Source of the DNA: Dasyornis broadbenti
Lineage: Eukaryota; Chordata; Aves; Passeriformes; Dasyornithidae
Assembly: GCA_013397935.1 (NCBI GenBank)
Contig: VZRN01004661.1
Span: forward strand, 2,099,281 to 2,163,280
Length of the DNA stretch: 64,000 bases
Direction of reading: 5' to 3'
Below, piece by piece: positions 25,591-38,767 of this stretch. Position numbers and translations under genes: made by a program. The notes beneath the pieces were generated by a model. It did no database searches, had not been told where the DNA came from, and saw only the letters and a program-made list of their open reading frames with translations. Numbering within the stretch: position 1 is the stretch's first letter; every line of letters begins with the position of its first letter.

Positions 25591-25686
25591 CTCACGTGTG
25601 ACTCTTCCGTTGTTATCAAAGTCATACAGTGTGAAGGTCCATTCTTGCCTGTTATCTTCCTCTACAGACACATCACATTGCAATTC
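25591..25686 (-). CDS. NKD1: NKD1 coding exon c (EF-hand, first part)
   Basis: This 96-nt phase 0/0 exon encodes exactly 32 residues, starting ELQCDVSVEED and ending GRVTRE. It covers the incoming helix (QEWTFTLY) and the first 11 positions of the EF-hand loop, DFDNNGRVTRE. In the family this EF-hand-like (EFX) unit is the main Dishevelled-binding surface. Loop positions 1, 3 and 5 are D, D and N, position 6 is the usual glycine and position 8 is valine, as expected for an EF-hand. The acceptor is TTCTTAG and the donor is GTAAGC. The mammalian protein has K where this one has R after the glycine. Confidence 0.97.
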
Positions 25687-28226
25687 CTAAGAAACATGCA
25701 AAGAGCAGCTGATTACCTAAAGCAAAAGGCCTGTTTGCAGTGGAGACTCTCTGTAGAAGGAGGCTGCTTGCTTCCTTCCTTCCTCCCTTGTGGGAGGAAG
25801 CTTTCAGGATATGTCCTGGAGAGGCCTCTGTCCTCCACAATGAAGAGATCCCATCATAACCACACAACACTCCTAACTCTCTGGGCTACACTTCAGGGAA
25901 TTCACAAAATGCTTTCTACTACATTGTAGAAAACAGGAAAAGGCACAAGAAAACTGCTCCCTGAAGCTCTTGAAACACAGGAGGAATCCCCACTAAAAAG
26001 TGAGAAGGAAATCTGTGCTTCACTCAGGAAGAGCAAGACAACAGAAGCAGACCCAGAGAACAAGGTGGCACACCACAGGGCCAGGAGTAAGGGTTAATGC
26101 AGTATGGACACAACTCCCCAGCAGAGAGACCTGTCTTTGATACAGATATCTGACAGGCAAAGGTTGTCAGAATTAGTGCAGTACAACATCATGCCACTGA
26201 AGCTCCTGAAATGGAGCCTGCCTTGGAACTGGCAAGAACAACCTGGGAGGAGTGCCTGCTCCTTGTTTTAACTGCGCTTCTGTTAGTGAGAGTGTGATCT
26301 GTGGAAAGCATGAAAGAACCAATTTGTTAAGGGGGAAAAAAATTCCCCAAACTAAAATCAAGAACAAAGGATGCACTTTGACTGACTCCAGTCACCTGGG
26401 TGCAGATCATTTGCTGTCTCTCAAGGCCTGTGCAATCAGAATTATCCAGAGCCACAAAAAGGCAAAACAGAGAAGTTACAGTGCAATTAAAATGAAAGTC
26501 ACTGTGTGCAAGTAAAATAAACAGCTCCAAATAGCTTCAGCATGATAGACCTCAAAATACCTGGTTGATCTTCTGACTTGAAACCAATTCCCTACAGCAG
26601 TTATGGGTACCCCGTCCCCTGCCGAGTTCAAAGGCAGTCTCCTCTCAGTTGTAACAAGCCCGGCTGAGAGCTGCCAAGTGCCCCACACTCCACTGTGGAA
26701 ACACGGTTTCGTATTACATAAACATTCCCGGCACCTTTAAAAGCCAAATCACTTTCACCTCAGGTTTAGACCTCTTGTCGCAACACTTGCGTTTCTGATT
26801 CTTTTATACCTTTGAAGCATTTACCAGTCTCTTAGCTCCCAGCTCACATTGCTGGAAAACTTTCATTTGTAGAACAAGGGAAAAAAATATCAATACTTGG
26901 TTTCTTGCCACATATTAATACTTCCCTGTCCCTCATTGCCTAACATAACATCTTTATGTGAGGATGTGCTCTGCTTAGTTAAGAGCCATGGAAACCTTCC
27001 CTGCATTAGTCACAGTGCCTAGAACCAAGTGCTAACCTTTATGGCATGCCAAGAACTACTTGGGAACAAATGCAGACGTTGCTGGTACACTGGAGTTCCA
27101 GCTACCCTGGCACCAACCATGCTGACAGGTGTCCTCCAACGTTCAAATGTCAAGGCACTGTTAATTCAATTTATCATGCCTTTCCTGTCTGCAAATGTCT
27201 GGGTACTCAAGGTAGAATATAAAATGTGCCTAGAAAAAGAGTTATCACTGTGAGGAAAAGAAAAACAAAAGAAAGAAAAAAAGTGGGAAAAGTCAGCTTC
27301 CCCCAGAAGGCACACAAGCAACACCTGAACTACCCATGGGAAACCTACCTCCTCTTAAACAGCCTTAAAACTGTAAAAAATAAATTGCACTAGACTGAGA
27401 AAGAAAAGAACACTCGAGCCATGCTGCAAGGTGGCTGCATGGTCTATTAAACAGCAATTGAAGAAACACAAAGCTCATTACTGAGAGAGGCTGACAGCAC
27501 CGAAAGTTTGCCGCATCTGCTGGAGTGCAGAGATGAGTATTTGTGCTGTTTCTTGCTGGTACCAGAATATCTTCCTCCTCACCAAGACAGACAGCACACT
27601 AGCTGGATGACTGCATGTTTCCATACTCATATTTATGAAAACCCTCCCTACAGAAACAAAATCTGCCAACTACATACAATGTCTGGCAGTTATATGATGT
27701 TTATGAGTCTACAACAAATTAGCCAATAGGACTCATCACCCTCCTTTTCCTCCTGCCATGTGATCAGATGGATTTCCCATGCAGCAGGTCAGGGCTATTT
27801 CACTTTGGAGACCTGGGCACAGAAGACCAATCACTGCAGAAGCTTTCACAAGCATCTTTTACATCAGGCAGATTTGACCAAGTGCAATAGTCCATGAAAG
27901 TCAATAAGTCAATCTGAAGATTGGATAATATGGTAGCTGGCATCATAGATACAGGGGTTAAACTGAAAGCTTCTTCTCGCATTTCAGATCCTGCAAAGGA
28001 ATAATCATCTCCTGATTCGCTCCAAACCTGGAAATAAATGTCACTAATCACCTCATAAGGAGCACCGACACTAAGGCACTGATTTGTGCCAGTTCTGCTG
28101 CTTCCCGTACCCATTACAAACATTGGGAGCAATAAACATGCATCAGATGACATTATTTGGTCCACAGGTTATTTTTCTACCATAATTATGTCAGTACAGT
28201 GAAACTTTAAAATACAAAGGACTTAC
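25687..28226 (-). other. NKD1 intron b-c (2.5 kb)
   Basis: Phase 0 intron with GTAAGT donor and TTCTTAG acceptor. A 121-codon open frame at 27800-28165 on the transcript strand shows no recognisable domain. Nothing else is supported. Confidence 0.88.
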
Positions 28227-28333
28227 TTCAAATTTCAGTTGCTTCTTGGAACTCGTGCGTGTGTCACTTTCTTTTTCTGCTTTCTTTTCATCTCCACTGC
28301 AAACTCCATCTGTCTTCTCTGGAGGCAAAGCCA
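28227..28333 (-). CDS. NKD1: NKD1 coding exon b (ALPPEKTDG ... KKQLKFE)
   Basis: This 107-nt exon supplies the last two bases of the split valine and then 35 residues, from ALPPEKTDG through SGDEKK to KKQLKFE. The acceptor reads TTTTCGCAG and the donor is a consensus GTAAGT after GAA, so the exon ends in phase 0. The segment is charged and lysine-rich and leads directly into the EF-hand region. Both the PPEKTDG and KKQLKFE motifs are hallmark conserved blocks of NKD1. Codon and residue changes relative to mammals fall mostly in the middle stretch (KAEKESDTRTS), which varies between species. Confidence 0.96.
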
Positions 28334-29916
28334 CTGCGAAAAGCATATTTAAGAGAAAATGCTTATAAGGAAATGTCAAAGCAGTCTCATATTTGCAAAT
28401 CTGTCTTTATATTTAGGGTGAAATTGATATCAGCAAACTTGTATGAGAGGATCATTATACTTGATTTGCTTTTGTGTTCGCTACACATCTGGGATAATTT
28501 CAGCAGACAATCTACCAACAGCTTTTGGTACACAGCCTCTCCTACAAACATCACTAGAGTCACAGGAAGTTCAAACACGGTATTATGAGAATATAAAATA
28601 GTAGAACTGTTACTGCAAATAAGTTGAATAATTTGCAAAATATTGAAAGTTTGTGACATATTGCAAAAACCCATCACGTTCACCAGCAGTGAGTGAAGTA
28701 ATGAAGCTGAAATAAAGTCCTCATTCTGTTCCAGTTTCACTCTTCAAACACACACAAAGCTTAGTACCTTCCAAGAAGGTAACACAACCTGCCAAAAAGG
28801 TTAAGCTGCATTTTTTCAATGTATGAAAAAGTGTATTTCACTCAAGTTTCGAGTTAAAACATCAGGCACTTGTATAAATCAATAGCACTCATAAAAAGCA
28901 TCAATATTAATATCTATCACAACTTATCATAACATGTATCAGATCTGTAACAGAAAGATATATGCTTCTCATGTGGATTAACAGACAAATGCCTAGAACT
29001 TAATAGCAGTTCCTTTGGCTCCTGCAGGCGCTGATCAGCCTTGCACATGATGAAACCCTATATCTGAAGAAAACTAATTCTACCTTCATTAACATTATGA
29101 AAACATACACAGACTTTTTAACCCTACTCTCTGACTTTTAGACATGATTTTTTTAGACATCCACACACCTCTGCAAACAGTGTCATGCCCTGCTCTATTA
29201 CATATAGCAGCAATCCTTCTGACTCCCCAAAACCCAGCAATATTGTAAGAACACGGGTCCTAAAGTCAGCATTTCCTTCTCTTGCACTGCAGCATTTGCC
29301 TTTACCCAAAGCCTTTATCCTAATGCTATGTAGGAACTGCTTCTTGGTGATGCCTTTTCGAGGAGCATCTCATTAAGTGCCAGTTCAAGCAAGTCAGATT
29401 CCTTACAAAGGAGGTGACATGATACCCTCCAGTTCAGGGTGACCCATTTCAAACTGGGTTTACTGGCTCTCCTGGTGTTCCACACCGCTGAGCTGCCTCC
29501 CAAGCATCCTTCCAGGAAAGCAAGTCACTAACATGCTAGAAATTAAAATATTCGATTAGCCATTTTCCAGGACATTCTTTCATGTTTAAAATACAAAAAT
29601 TAGCTTCAAAAAAATCAACCAACCAACAACAACAAAAGCTCACACAAAAAACTCCCACAATTCCCATTACCATAGCTTTATTCTCTCAGAAATTCCAGAA
29701 GTTAAGACTTCTGCCACAACATTCACATTGCCACACATATGCAATATGTGTCACATTTTCTAGTCTCATTTATTTGTTTAAATTTAACATTATTGTGTTA
29801 CTTTTGTTTGTTTTCAAAACTGTGGTATGCTATACAAGATGGATGTGCTGTAAAGAACAGGGAACGAAGTAGAAATCCCGACCTTTGGAATTTCCTGACT
29901 TTCATACTTACTGCTG

Positions 29917-29925
29917 GCTTTGATG
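29917..29925 (+). promoter_or_regulatory. Perfect TCF/LEF consensus 9-mer
   Basis: The plus strand reads GCTTTGATG in intron a-b, 1.3 kb from a second perfect match at 31264-31272. Confidence 0.3.
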
Positions 29926-31263
29926 TTATACTAATACCAACAGACACGTATAGTTTGCATTTTATGAATGCAGTGGTGTTTACTATACACATACCGAGAT
30001 GCTGATACACTTTGATTTCTACTCCAAGTCATGTTAGGATTCTTTACACCAAACATAAACTAAGTAGGAGGGTCAGACAAAGGCAACGCTGCTTCACAGC
30101 AGTCTCTTCCCTGATTCATTTAACGTGGTGTTATTGGACAAGCAGGGACTGTTTCTTAGGAGGTTTTTGTACAATGTTTATCATAGGTAAGACAGCTATT
30201 AAAATAAATGCTATTTCCAATACATAACTTTGAAGTATATCTGACAAAGTGCCATTTGCTTTATACTCACTTTGCCCATAAATACAACTCCACATTCCTG
30301 GAAGTTCAAAGCTAAGGCCACAGAAAGATTCCCATACAAAAAAAAAAGACAACATTTGTTTGTCTACTTTAGTCCAGAGCTTTGTTCTTTCTAACAAGAA
30401 ACAAAAAGGAAACCTGGGCCTTCCTAGCAAAGACAGTTACACTGATAGTGGTTCTTCATAGCTATTGGACACACCCCTAGATTTTCAGGGCCTCATTTGT
30501 ACCAGTGATTGGTTCTTCACATGCACAGTTATAACCTGATAGAGACTTCCGTAACAGAGGCTTTTGCAACCTCTCACAGTCTTGCTCTAGGGAATGTGAA
30601 ATAAATGAAAGCTGGGCTGGTATGACCCCTAGCTTCGTTGAGACAATGAACAGCCATTTGGAAAAAAAAAAATCCACTCCTGTTATCACACGTTCTTTTA
30701 AATGTTTAAAAATACATAACGGCCAAAAGACTTCTACAGTGGTCTTTTATCTGTTGAGGGCCAGCATCCCAAATGATGATGGCATGGCAGGCTGCGTTAG
30801 GCCTAGCACCGTGAGGCAGATCCTGTACAAGGCGACTATTCCCTGACAGACTGCTCTTTGTCGGGTTTCTGTCAAAACAAAGTGTCTTACAGAGAATTCC
30901 CTCCTTTCCACCAGCACGCCCTTGCACTGTGCGGAAAGCCATGTGCCTAGAGCTCCAGAGTTCCCCAGTCCAGCAGGTGCTTCCAAGAGGAGCAGCACAG
31001 AGTTCCCTTCTGCTTTCAGGAGCAGCCCTTCCCCTGGCACATTTAACAACCTTTCTGGATGCACAGTTTGTGTGTTCAGGTAGGAAGCTTTCACTTTAAT
31101 GTATAATTTATGTAACAGAGGAAAAAAATGTGCACTGACAAATTACTCCTCTCAAAAAACAAGGGTTCAGCTATTGGGGAAGGAGGGGATACATCTTGCA
31201 GTACACTCCTTGGGAGAGTTTAAACACTGTATGCCAGAAATTATCCTCTTTGAGCTTCACTGA

Positions 31264-31272
31264 CCTTTGATC
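31264..31272 (+). promoter_or_regulatory. Perfect TCF/LEF consensus 9-mer
   Basis: The plus strand reads CCTTTGATC, a perfect consensus match in intron a-b. It pairs with the site at 29917-29925. Confidence 0.3.
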
Positions 31273-32892
31273 TGAAGAACTTATTGGCCTTGCTGCTCCA
31301 GGGAATTATCCTTTGCAATCAGTTACTCATTTTGGAGCTCAAATGAAATGGGGAAATCTGGTGATCTCATCCTGATGTCAAGTTTCATTCAGCAAAGAAA
31401 AATGAAATCTGAGGAAACTTTAAGGGGGAATATGGAGATATTAAAATAGTATTTACAAGTGATCAAATAATGTGTCTGTGCATATAGCCCCATTAGCCTT
31501 ATCCAAACCCAATGAACATTTAAAAACACATACTGTTTTGTCTGAGAAGAGAAGGAGAAGTGTTTGGTATCTTGCTGCTATACTTAGTTTTGACTGTTGA
31601 CATGTGCTCAATTTCATGAGGGATACAAACACATGCAGAGCCTACTTATAAATAAAATGGGGATGTCTGCTCAGGACAGTTAAAACTGGCAGCCTGTAAA
31701 CAGAGATCCACCAGTGAGCTGCATGCCAAGGTTCAGATATATTCACAATGTGAACTTCCTTTCAGCTCTGCCAATGATATTAAACTAGACCAGACAAGAT
31801 AGCTGTCTCAAAGGAGCGTGGAGAATTAATAGACTTGTGTTTCCAAAGTCTAGGCCATCAGAAATAGGTCTGCATACAATGCATCATCTGTGCAAAAATA
31901 CTTACTTACCTCCCCATTCAAATACAAGTCCTGACAAAAAGAACGTGCTACATAGACAAATACACAAGAAACGTGCCCTTGTTGTGGAAATCCACAACTG
32001 CAGGGGAAAAAAAAGTATATGTATTGCTTCTCATGGGAATAACCATATGGTCTCAAAAACAATGTTCCTTAACAGAATGTTTCGTGAAATTAAATATTGC
32101 ATATGTTTTCTTTATTATGTTATTTTCTTGTTCATTATTAATGGTCTTGTATTCACTTGTATAACCTTAAGACACTACAAAAAATGCGTCTGGACAATAT
32201 TTGAAATTGGAAAGACAATAAAGGAAAAATATTAACTTGGAAAAATTGTGAAATACCATTCTTTCATGAAAAACAAACTGACTGGCTTAAGTGTACTAGC
32301 AGATGTTTCTCTCTACAATTGTTAATTACTACCACCCAACAGCTCATAATTGAAGTGGGGGAGGAAAAAAGTGAGAGAATGAACACCAGTTTAAAGATAT
32401 TAAGACTCATCCCAGAAGAATTCTTTTTTTTTTATTCCCAAGGAAAGGGGGTAATAGGAATCACCAATATACCCCAGAAATGAGATAAACTGATTGCTGT
32501 GCTCTGTATACTGAATGAGCATAGAATAGTAAGCTTCAGGCAAAAAAACCCCATTTTTCTCTTGCCTCCATCCTGCATCTGACAATAAGGGAGAAAAAAG
32601 AAAACACCAAAATAGAGCTGCACTCAGGTGGGAAAGTGGGTGTTTAAACTCTCACCCTCACTCAGGTGGCATGCCATTCCATATTTCTCAATTCCAGCAA
32701 AGGACCATGCTTTTTGTCAAATGATCTGCCTTCTCAAAGTAAGGACAGTTTCACGCTGGTTTTCAGCTGTACTTCACATTTTAGTCAGATGGATTAACAG
32801 GATCTTGAGGACAGAATCAAAGGGTACAACTCTGATGAATGTCCAAGGCCGGGCTATCAACTCCAGATTTGCACAACAATGAGGAGAACTCA

Positions 32893-32934
32893 GGCTAAAT
32901 AGACAAGTAACTTGGCTAAATAGACAAGTAACTT
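32893..32934. repeat. 21-bp perfect tandem duplication
   Basis: The unit GGCTAAATAGACAAGTAACT plus a final T occurs twice consecutively with no mismatch, at 32893-32913 and 32914-32934. The exact identity suggests a recent event. Confidence 0.97.
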
Positions 32935-34435
32935 CAGAACCTCTTTGGAAGGACAGCCATTCTGAAAGGTATGTGCTTGTTGCATCATCTTAATTCAAAA
33001 AGCAGAACTGTGGAAGAACCTATGCAAGTCCACAGTGGTGAATTATGACTGGACATTTCCAGTGATGTGTTAACCCCATCTCAATGTCAGGGTCATTACT
33101 GGGAGAAACCAGAGTAAAGGTAAAATTGGAGAATTGACAAACATGCCACCTATGAAAGTCAGCACCTACTATACATGAAACCAAACCTTTGAAATATTAT
33201 TAGCCTTCCTCTCATGTTGGATAGACTGAATTCCACAGTAATTCTTTAAAACTACTACCAGAAACAAAGGGACAGAATTATCTGTACGTGGGGAAAAGAA
33301 CAAACCACACACTAGAACCTGAGACTTGTGGGGGAGTAGGATAAAAGGGAAATTGAAAAATTTCACATTAAGACAAGGAGGAGAAGTTGTAAACACTTCT
33401 ATAACAGGTCAAACTGAACTTCAGAAGCAATATTTGACTGGTCGAATTGAGCGACAAAGAGCTGGCCAAGCTCAGCAGTAAAATTCCCATGGACATCAAA
33501 AGGGCAAAGGTTTCCCTTCCAATTTACAGATCCAGCAGATGCAGCAGAACTTAGAGACTATGAGAACCAAAGGGATAGAAGAAGAATTAGTTTCATTGTT
33601 TTATCTGAAGTCTCTGATGTCTAAGTTAGCTGGTTCTGCCAACACTTTTTCATCGCAAATCAAGTCTGACAAACATAACTGACATTCTTTACTGACTGCG
33701 CAACAACCAGAGCAATAACAACCATGTTTGAAAGTCTAAATTGAAGAGAAGTCCTTTAATTAACAATTACATTCACATTCAGATTTCACTTCTACGTTCT
33801 CCTGGAGGCCATGGATTAAGAAACATCACCCCCATTAAGCACACTTTGTTTTATTCCACTGATTTGATTGAAATAAATCCCTGGTGGAGATAACTTTGCT
33901 TGAGCAAAGGCCCTCTTCTCCAGTGGCAATTGAACATAGGGAGAATGGGATCAGGCAGAAACATTCCTGTTCCACAGCCACCAGAACAAGCACATAGAAA
34001 AACAGGCTCGTCCTGGGTCAGTGCCAAGAGCATGAATTCAGCTTTCCCTGTCTGAAAGCTGAGGCTGATGAATTAGACACACCCTTCAAAACAACAAAGA
34101 TCAAGCTGCCTTCTCTGAAACTTACTGTAGGGAAATTAATTGTCCATTTGAACTCCAGCGGGACAAGTCAAAACCAATTTAGAGGAAGCCATACTAGTAG
34201 TGCCTCCTAAAAAATCCAGGATGGGTATTTCAACCTGAAAATATGGAGAGAAGTCATCTTCTGCTATTTTGTGGCTTCTTGCTGATGGTCACAGCACAAA
34301 TTAAAGGTTCAATTGCACACCACAGGGGAAAATAAAAGAGTCACAATGTCACAAGATCTACTGCCAGCACCTGAGCAGGAGGAGACAGAGCAGAGGGGTA
34401 GTGACTCAGACCTTGTGACAGCTTGAAAGAAAGAA

Positions 34436-34478
34436 AAACCCCAAACCAAACTGAACCAAACCCCAACAAAAACAGACA
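34436..34478. repeat. C-run/A-run low-complexity island
   Basis: A short A/C-dominated run with repeated AAACCCCAAACC-type units in intron a-b. Confidence 0.8.
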
Positions 34479-35281
34479 ACCAAAATATGTTTTAAATATT
34501 CAGGCATGGTTCTGACAAGACAGCACTAGGATATTGAGGAATGGCTAAACTGAAATTCATTCAAAAATTCAGAAAACAGTTTCTTTCCTGAATAAAATTT
34601 AATCAAACTTACAGATCTGTGCAACACCACCCCCCTTAAAGGTTCAATTCCTTTTGCCAATCCCAAAAATTTGACATTTCTAAGTAGAAGTATTTCCAAG
34701 CTTTGCTGCAGAATCACAGGTTTCTATCTATGTCTGGCTTTTTTAGTTTGTTGGTTTTGGGGTTTTTTTGGCTCTTACACTGGGGAGAGTGGGGTGGATT
34801 TTTTTACTATTTCCTCACAAAAAAAGTTTTATACTAAAGATGACGATACAAAGGACAATATGGTCTCTCTCTGCTAGCTAGGGTGTAACTCATACATGCT
34901 TAAACACTAAACCTAGTTTTCTCTCACTCTCTCTGGAGTGAGTTTGCTAAAGGGAGGGAGTTTGCTGAATTTTGCCAGATTATGATTCCCTTTTCCAATT
35001 AGTTCCCCAACTGGCTGTATTTCATCAACAGAAACTGCCAGATTAAATGCCTTACTTGACCATCTTCACCCAATACACTTTGATGTTCAGTTCTCAAGCT
35101 TCAAAATACCTTTTGGATGAAGATCAGACAGCACTAAACAGAATTACTAATTAATTAAGCAAAGTTAAATTTTAAACACTGTTTGTTGTGTTAGCCAAAA
35201 GCCTGAACAGAACACTCTTTTTTTTTCCCCTTCCTCATTGGAGATCAAAGAAGATCATTTCTCATTCCCCACCCCTATCTT

Positions 35282-35306
35282 AAAAAAAAAAAGGGGGGGG
35301 GGGGGG
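35282..35306. repeat. A11-G14 homopolymer junction
   Basis: Eleven A pass directly into fourteen G, followed by further G-rich sequence up to about 35331. On the plus strand this is a strong G-run that could form a quadruplex and is error-prone in sequencing. Confidence 0.9.
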
Positions 35307-38300
35307 TGGGGCGTGGTGGGAGGAGAACACGAAAACAGGGCAGAATCTCCATAAGCTTTGGTCAGAATAGCTCAGGATGATACCTGTAGAAGCAAGATTT
35401 TTGTTTGATCAGTGGACATATCAAACCCCACATGAACAGAATGCAATCTGTTGTATCGTTTAACATGGGTAAGTGTTCCTTAAGTGAAAACCGTGGCTGT
35501 CATATGGACCACTCACCACTTTCTATCAGTATTCAATGTCCCGGGGGCTCTGAATGGGCCTGTGAAGTGTTGAATTCTGTTACTGAACAGTGACAGATGG
35601 GGACATCAACCGATCACTTGTGACTTGAAACAAAAGAAAAAAGACCTCTCTTCTCTAAAGATGGTCATACACTGATTTTGGTTAGTAACTGGTAACAATT
35701 TTGCATTTTAAAAATCCATTCTCAGTGTCAGCTGCAGATATGCACGTTCACATAGGATTTTTTATCTTGAATTTCCTTTGTATCTTTGGATTTTTTCCCC
35801 CTTGAGATTCACAAGGCAATAAAAAGAAGAAAAAGACCCAGCCACTGCATAACCCTTTATTCAAATGAAGACTGAGTAGGTAATGTTATTAATAACGTAG
35901 GCTTTGATATTAACTCGCTCCCTTCTAACTTAGATGTTCAATAAGAAAATCGTGTTTCTACCACCTTTGCTGTGATAACAGGGCCTCTAAAGGTATCTGA
36001 ACTGTAATATTCAATTCATCAGAATTGCTTCCCATGAGGAGGAATGTCACTCTGACCCTCACAGAGCTAACCTTTTACAGAGAGCAATGTTCTCGATCCA
36101 CACTGTAACATTATTTTGGCTGTGATGAATTAGTTACACATCTGACAACTCTTTAATAGTTAATATTCAGTAGTAGGTTCAGTGTTCCCATGCTCAGAGC
36201 CCTGCATATTACTCTGAGAGGCGGAGGAGAATGGAGACTGATCCACAGAACAAGGGAAAAGCATTATTGTGACTAATCCTAACAGTCCAGCACATACACA
36301 TGCACATATGTCTCTTTCCCTTTCCACATTTATGTACGGCTGAGGAATGGTACTGAGGTGTTGTGTCGCATACTGCAAAACACGCAGAGAAATAAATTTC
36401 ATCAGGGCTTGACCCAACCACCTAAAGTCTGGAGAGCACACAGGATCTCATCAGAGAAATAGTTCCCTCAGAGCAAAGGCGGGCATCCGCACACCGTTGT
36501 TAATTAGTACAGCCTAAAGACCTCAGCCAGAGATGGCAGCCCACATGCTGCTCAAACACAAGAGATGGTTTGGAGCACACTGACAGGAGGAGCCAGCCCT
36601 TCCTGTTGCTCCAGAGACCACCTGCTTGCAACTCAAGACTCAGCTTACCACTTCGAGCTACCCCTTTGGTGGAAGATCCTGACAAATTCTCCCAGACACT
36701 GACACTCTGAATTTACCTTCAGAGGTAACATCTTGAAATCTGGGCAGCAATAGCCATGTGTTAGAGGGGTCTGTGCAGCTGTTTCTGCAGGGCACAGGTA
36801 CCTGGGACAGGGCAGCTCCCAGGGGTCCTGCAGCAGCACAGGAGGAGGATTAATCTGAACCCCGCTTTGCCAACAATGTTCTGCCACACCTGGATGGCTC
36901 CACACCCTTTAAAGGCTCCTTGAAACAGCAAAATAAGGCTCTGCAGCACCACACTTCATCTTTATGCCTCCACATCCCTAGAACAGACTATAACTCCCTC
37001 CTAAAAATATCCTTCATGCACAGAGTCCAGGGCTGCCTTGGCTTCCCCTGACAGCTCCCATGCCAGCACTGAGCCCTGAGCGCAGCCCTGGCTGCAAGGC
37101 ACAGAAATGCTCTCCACTCCTCCAGAGCCCTCTGAAAATTCCTTGCATAGTGGTTCTTTTACTTCTGGATATTTTGGTTTACAACTACTATTCCTTTCCT
37201 CTCTTTCTGTCACCTTTACTGTTTTAAATCCTTTTTTATACAAAGTTGAGAACTCTGGATGACGTATTTTGCTGGCGAAAGGACCTGGATTGCTGGATCA
37301 GATTTATAAAGCAAGGAAAAACTGATTGCTGGTAGTTTTAAATTTTTTGGTAGACTGGGGGTTGGGACTTTCCATCTAACAAGAGCAGCTGGACTCCAAG
37401 CTCTTTCAAGAGCAGAAATGTTGCTTCAGGTTCATTTCCACAACCCCATAGTGCTGAATTTATTATTTGCTTTTACTCACAAACTAGTTGTGGTTACAAA
37501 AAAAAAAAAAAGCTCATCTTCCAAACAAATGACATTTTATCTCTTTCTCCACAGGAGAATAAAGTTGACTGCTACTTGTGCTTTGAGGTTTGGATATGAT
37601 TGAGATGAAACATCTGTTAAGAAAAAAGGTGTGGGGGGACTTTTTTCTGCTAAAAATATCATGCCTTTTTTTTTTCCACAAAACTTGAAACATGTGATGA
37701 AATTCAACTTTTAAAATATAACCCTGGAGCTACTTGAAACTATAAAAGTCTCCTCAGTATCTGAGGCAAGTCAGAATTTCCACTGTTCAAGCTGGGCTTT
37801 TATGAAGAGCAGACTTTAGAAAAACCTGTAATCTGTCTAGGTAACAAAGGGCACTTGTTCTGCCTGGTGAGGTAAAACTTTGGGTTTCTGTAGCTACTGC
37901 AGCAGAAGTGGAGTTGAAACACACAAAAGCAGCCTGACTGATACACACTTTGAATTTGGAACAGCAACTGGCAAAGCAACATGCTTGTCATGGAAATTGC
38001 CTCCACAGCTCTGCATCTACACACTCGAGTGCTTCTGAGGTTCAGAGGGTTTTTGTGGCTAAACTCAGGCTTCGATCTGCTTTGCATCTATCAGGCAGGC
38101 CGCCTATATAAAACAATGGCTCCTAAATGCACTCCCAGAAATGCAAGAACTATTTAATCCTGTGTGATAACGTGTGTCCACACAAGAGACACCCCGAGAT
38201 ATGAAATCCCTATGGGCAGGAGAGAAGGGCCTTAACAGAACCATGCACATGGGATCTAAACAAAAACCTTTTGCAGAAAGCTACCAAAAGCCCAGCAAAG

Positions 38301-38626
38301 GCAGCACTCAGGCTCAGTTGCCTGGTGCTGTCACAGGTCAGTGAAACACAAGAAAACTTGCAAGATCAGGAATATTTGGGAGTTGCAGCAGGACGTATTG
38401 CCTATTAAATGCAGTATTCAAGGTTTCTAAAAATGAGCTAAAAATGGGTGTAGTGCTTCATGTAAAGGAAAGGGATCTGAAACAAAGGTGGTGTCTTCTG
38501 AAATATCAAAGGCCAAAACTTCTCTTCAATGATAAGGGCAAAAAACTGGAATAATTCTATGAACACCAGGATGAGAGTATTATCTAGTCCAAAATCTTTG
38601 ACTGGAAATATGCACTAGCTTCACAT

Positions 38627-38767
38627 GGGGGAAAGGAAAGGAAAGGAGGGGAGGGGAAAAGGGAAGGTTCCGGGAAGGTTCCGGGAAGGGAAGAGAAATG
38701 GGAAAGGGGAAAGGGGAAAGGGGAAAGGGGAAAAAAGAGAAAAAGAGAAAAAAAGAAAAGGAGAGAG
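38627..38767. repeat. Polypurine tract with GGGGAAA tandem repeat
   Basis: About 140 nt almost entirely of purine on the plus strand. It contains GGAAA units, two copies of GGGAAGGTTCC (38662-38684 region) and about five copies of GGGGAAA between 38700 and 38736, then GAAAA-rich sequence. The transcript strand is a long pyrimidine run. The open frames across it on both strands are low-complexity artefacts. Confidence 0.95.

Noticed and set aside
27800..28165. 121-codon minus-strand open frame next to exon b
   Set aside because: It lies in intron b-c after a consensus donor, has no known motif and is not needed for frame continuity.
31837..32235. 132-codon plus-strand open frame
   Set aside because: No family resemblance; hydrophobic stretches come from AT-rich DNA.
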